From an uncultured Prevotella sp. (GTDB taxonomy: Bacteria > Bacteroidota > Bacteroidia > Bacteroidales > Bacteroidaceae), in assembly GCA_934190685.1 (NCBI GenBank), contig CAKPTK010000047.1, forward strand, positions 1 through 16,319: a DNA stretch of 16,319 bases. The letters are read 5' to 3'. Positions 15,731 through 16,319 of this stretch are shown piece by piece. Made by a program: the position numbers and the translations under genes. The notes below the pieces were generated by a model. The model searched no databases and had not been told where the DNA came from. It worked only from the letters and a program-made list of their open reading frames with translations. Within the stretch, counting starts at the first letter, position 1, and each line of letters begins with the position of its first letter.

Positions 15731-16319
15731 TGTCCTGTCTCTCTTGATCGCCCTCGTGTCGCTCACCTCGTGCTATAGCAGTTATGGCCATCGGGGAGGG
15801 TTCGACGGCTACAGCGAGCGGCAGCGCGACTCCATCTCTTTCTACGACAAACACCACTATACCAACAACTACAACTTTGTGGTCAAGAGTGATTCGCTCG
15901 TCCTCTTCCGCCAGCAACCCGAAGAGGTTTTGGGACATTTTGAGACCGACTCGGTGGTGGTGCACCGCCATGACAATCTCGTGGTGGCGGACATCCGCAT
16001 CCTGCCCACCGACAGCATCGACTCCGTGTGGGTGCAGTTGGCGCGCGACCAGCAGACCTTTGGCTGGACCCATGAGTCCACGTTGCTGCGCAAGGTGGTG
16101 CCCGACGACCCCATCTCCCAGTTTATTTCCACCTTCTCCGACATCCACCTGCTCATCTTTCTTGGCATCATTGTTCTGGTGGCGTCGGCCTATCTGATGC
16201 GCAAGATTGCCAAGAAGAACGCCAAGATTGTCCACTTCAACGACATCGACTCTTTCTATCCCACGCTGCTCGCTATCCTTGTGGCGTCGGCAGCCACTTT
16301 CTACGCCAGCATTCAACTC
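15714..16319 (+). CDS. Lipoprotein with SH3-like segment and two membrane helices, unknown function (partial at 3' end)
   Basis: Open from 15714 to the window edge (202 codons, no stop), in a different frame from the U32 gene, which it overlaps by 17 bases; an ATG at 15708 in the same frame is an alternative start. Residues 1-20 form a lipoprotein signal with lipobox LTSC (C20). Residues about 55-128 resemble a small SH3-like beta barrel, including DSVWVQLARDQQTFGWTHES, where the V-W-V-x-L and G-W-x-H-E-S pattern is typical. Two hydrophobic stretches follow, about 144-162 and 183-200, separated by a basic loop (MRKIAKKNAK). So the SH3-like part probably faces the periplasm with the chain returning to the inner membrane. 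I recognise no characterised homologue. Coupled start, codon use and lack of a gap mark it as real and cotranscribed with metA and rlhA. Confidence 0.8.
   Translation, partial: MRRIFNVLSLLIALVSLTSCYSSYGHRGGFDGYSERQRDSISFYDKHHYTNNYNFVVKSDSLVLFRQQPEEVLGHFETDSVVVHRHDNLVVADIRILPTDSIDSVWVQLARDQQTFGWTHESTLLRKVVPDDPISQFISTFSDIHLLIFLGIIVLVASAYLMRKIAKKNAKIVHFNDIDSFYPTLLAILVASAATFYASIQL

Noticed and set aside
1..16319. Mobile element, phage, CRISPR, tRNA or defence system
   Set aside because: No transposase, integrase, terminal repeats, regular spacer arrays, tRNA-like folds or defence-type domains were found; all genes are conserved metabolic or RNA-related families with uniform base composition.

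Overview
This window looks like ordinary chromosomal DNA from a member of the Bacteroidota, most likely a Bacteroidales of the Prevotella type. Three things point there. Five transcription starts carry the Bacteroidota housekeeping promoter (TTG, about 19 bases, TAnnTTTG), three of them with a perfect match. Start codons are preceded by A-rich leaders rather than strong Shine-Dalgarno sequences. The gene products also resemble their Bacteroidales homologues. I see no mobile element, tRNA, rRNA, CRISPR array, phage gene or toxin-antitoxin pair. Coding density is high and no stretch over 300 bases lacks a gene.

Left part, minus strand (185-7653). There are three transcription units: gdhA (glutamate dehydrogenase) alone with its own promoter and terminator; an operon manA - exported 5'-nucleotidase - nudC, driven by a promoter at 5365-5394 and closed by a perfect 14-bp hairpin at 1665-1699; and tex (RNA-binding transcription accessory protein) with its own promoter and terminator. 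The first 32 bases are probably the last codons of a plus-strand gene converging on gdhA.

Right part, plus strand (7794 to the end). A promoter facing away from tex starts a unit with a type II pantothenate kinase and an ABC-F ATPase that overlap by ATGA, followed 41 bases later by an exported M13 zinc metallopeptidase and a terminator at 12725-12781. A second unit starts at a consensus promoter (12833-12862): metA (homoserine acyltransferase), a U32-family protein of the RlhA type starting inside the metA stop codon, and a lipoprotein with an SH3-like segment and two membrane helices that overlaps the U32 gene by 17 bases and runs off the window.

The genes are mostly central metabolism (nitrogen assimilation, mannose phosphate, NAD and nucleotide breakdown, CoA, methionine) plus RNA and translation factors. 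No clearly new system is visible. The points most worth following are the MetA acyl-donor residue (Glu111, which predicts acetyl-CoA use despite the usual succinyltransferase name), the nudC/5'-nucleotidase pairing, the changed Nudix box in NudC, and the uncharacterised lipoprotein translationally coupled to the U32 gene.
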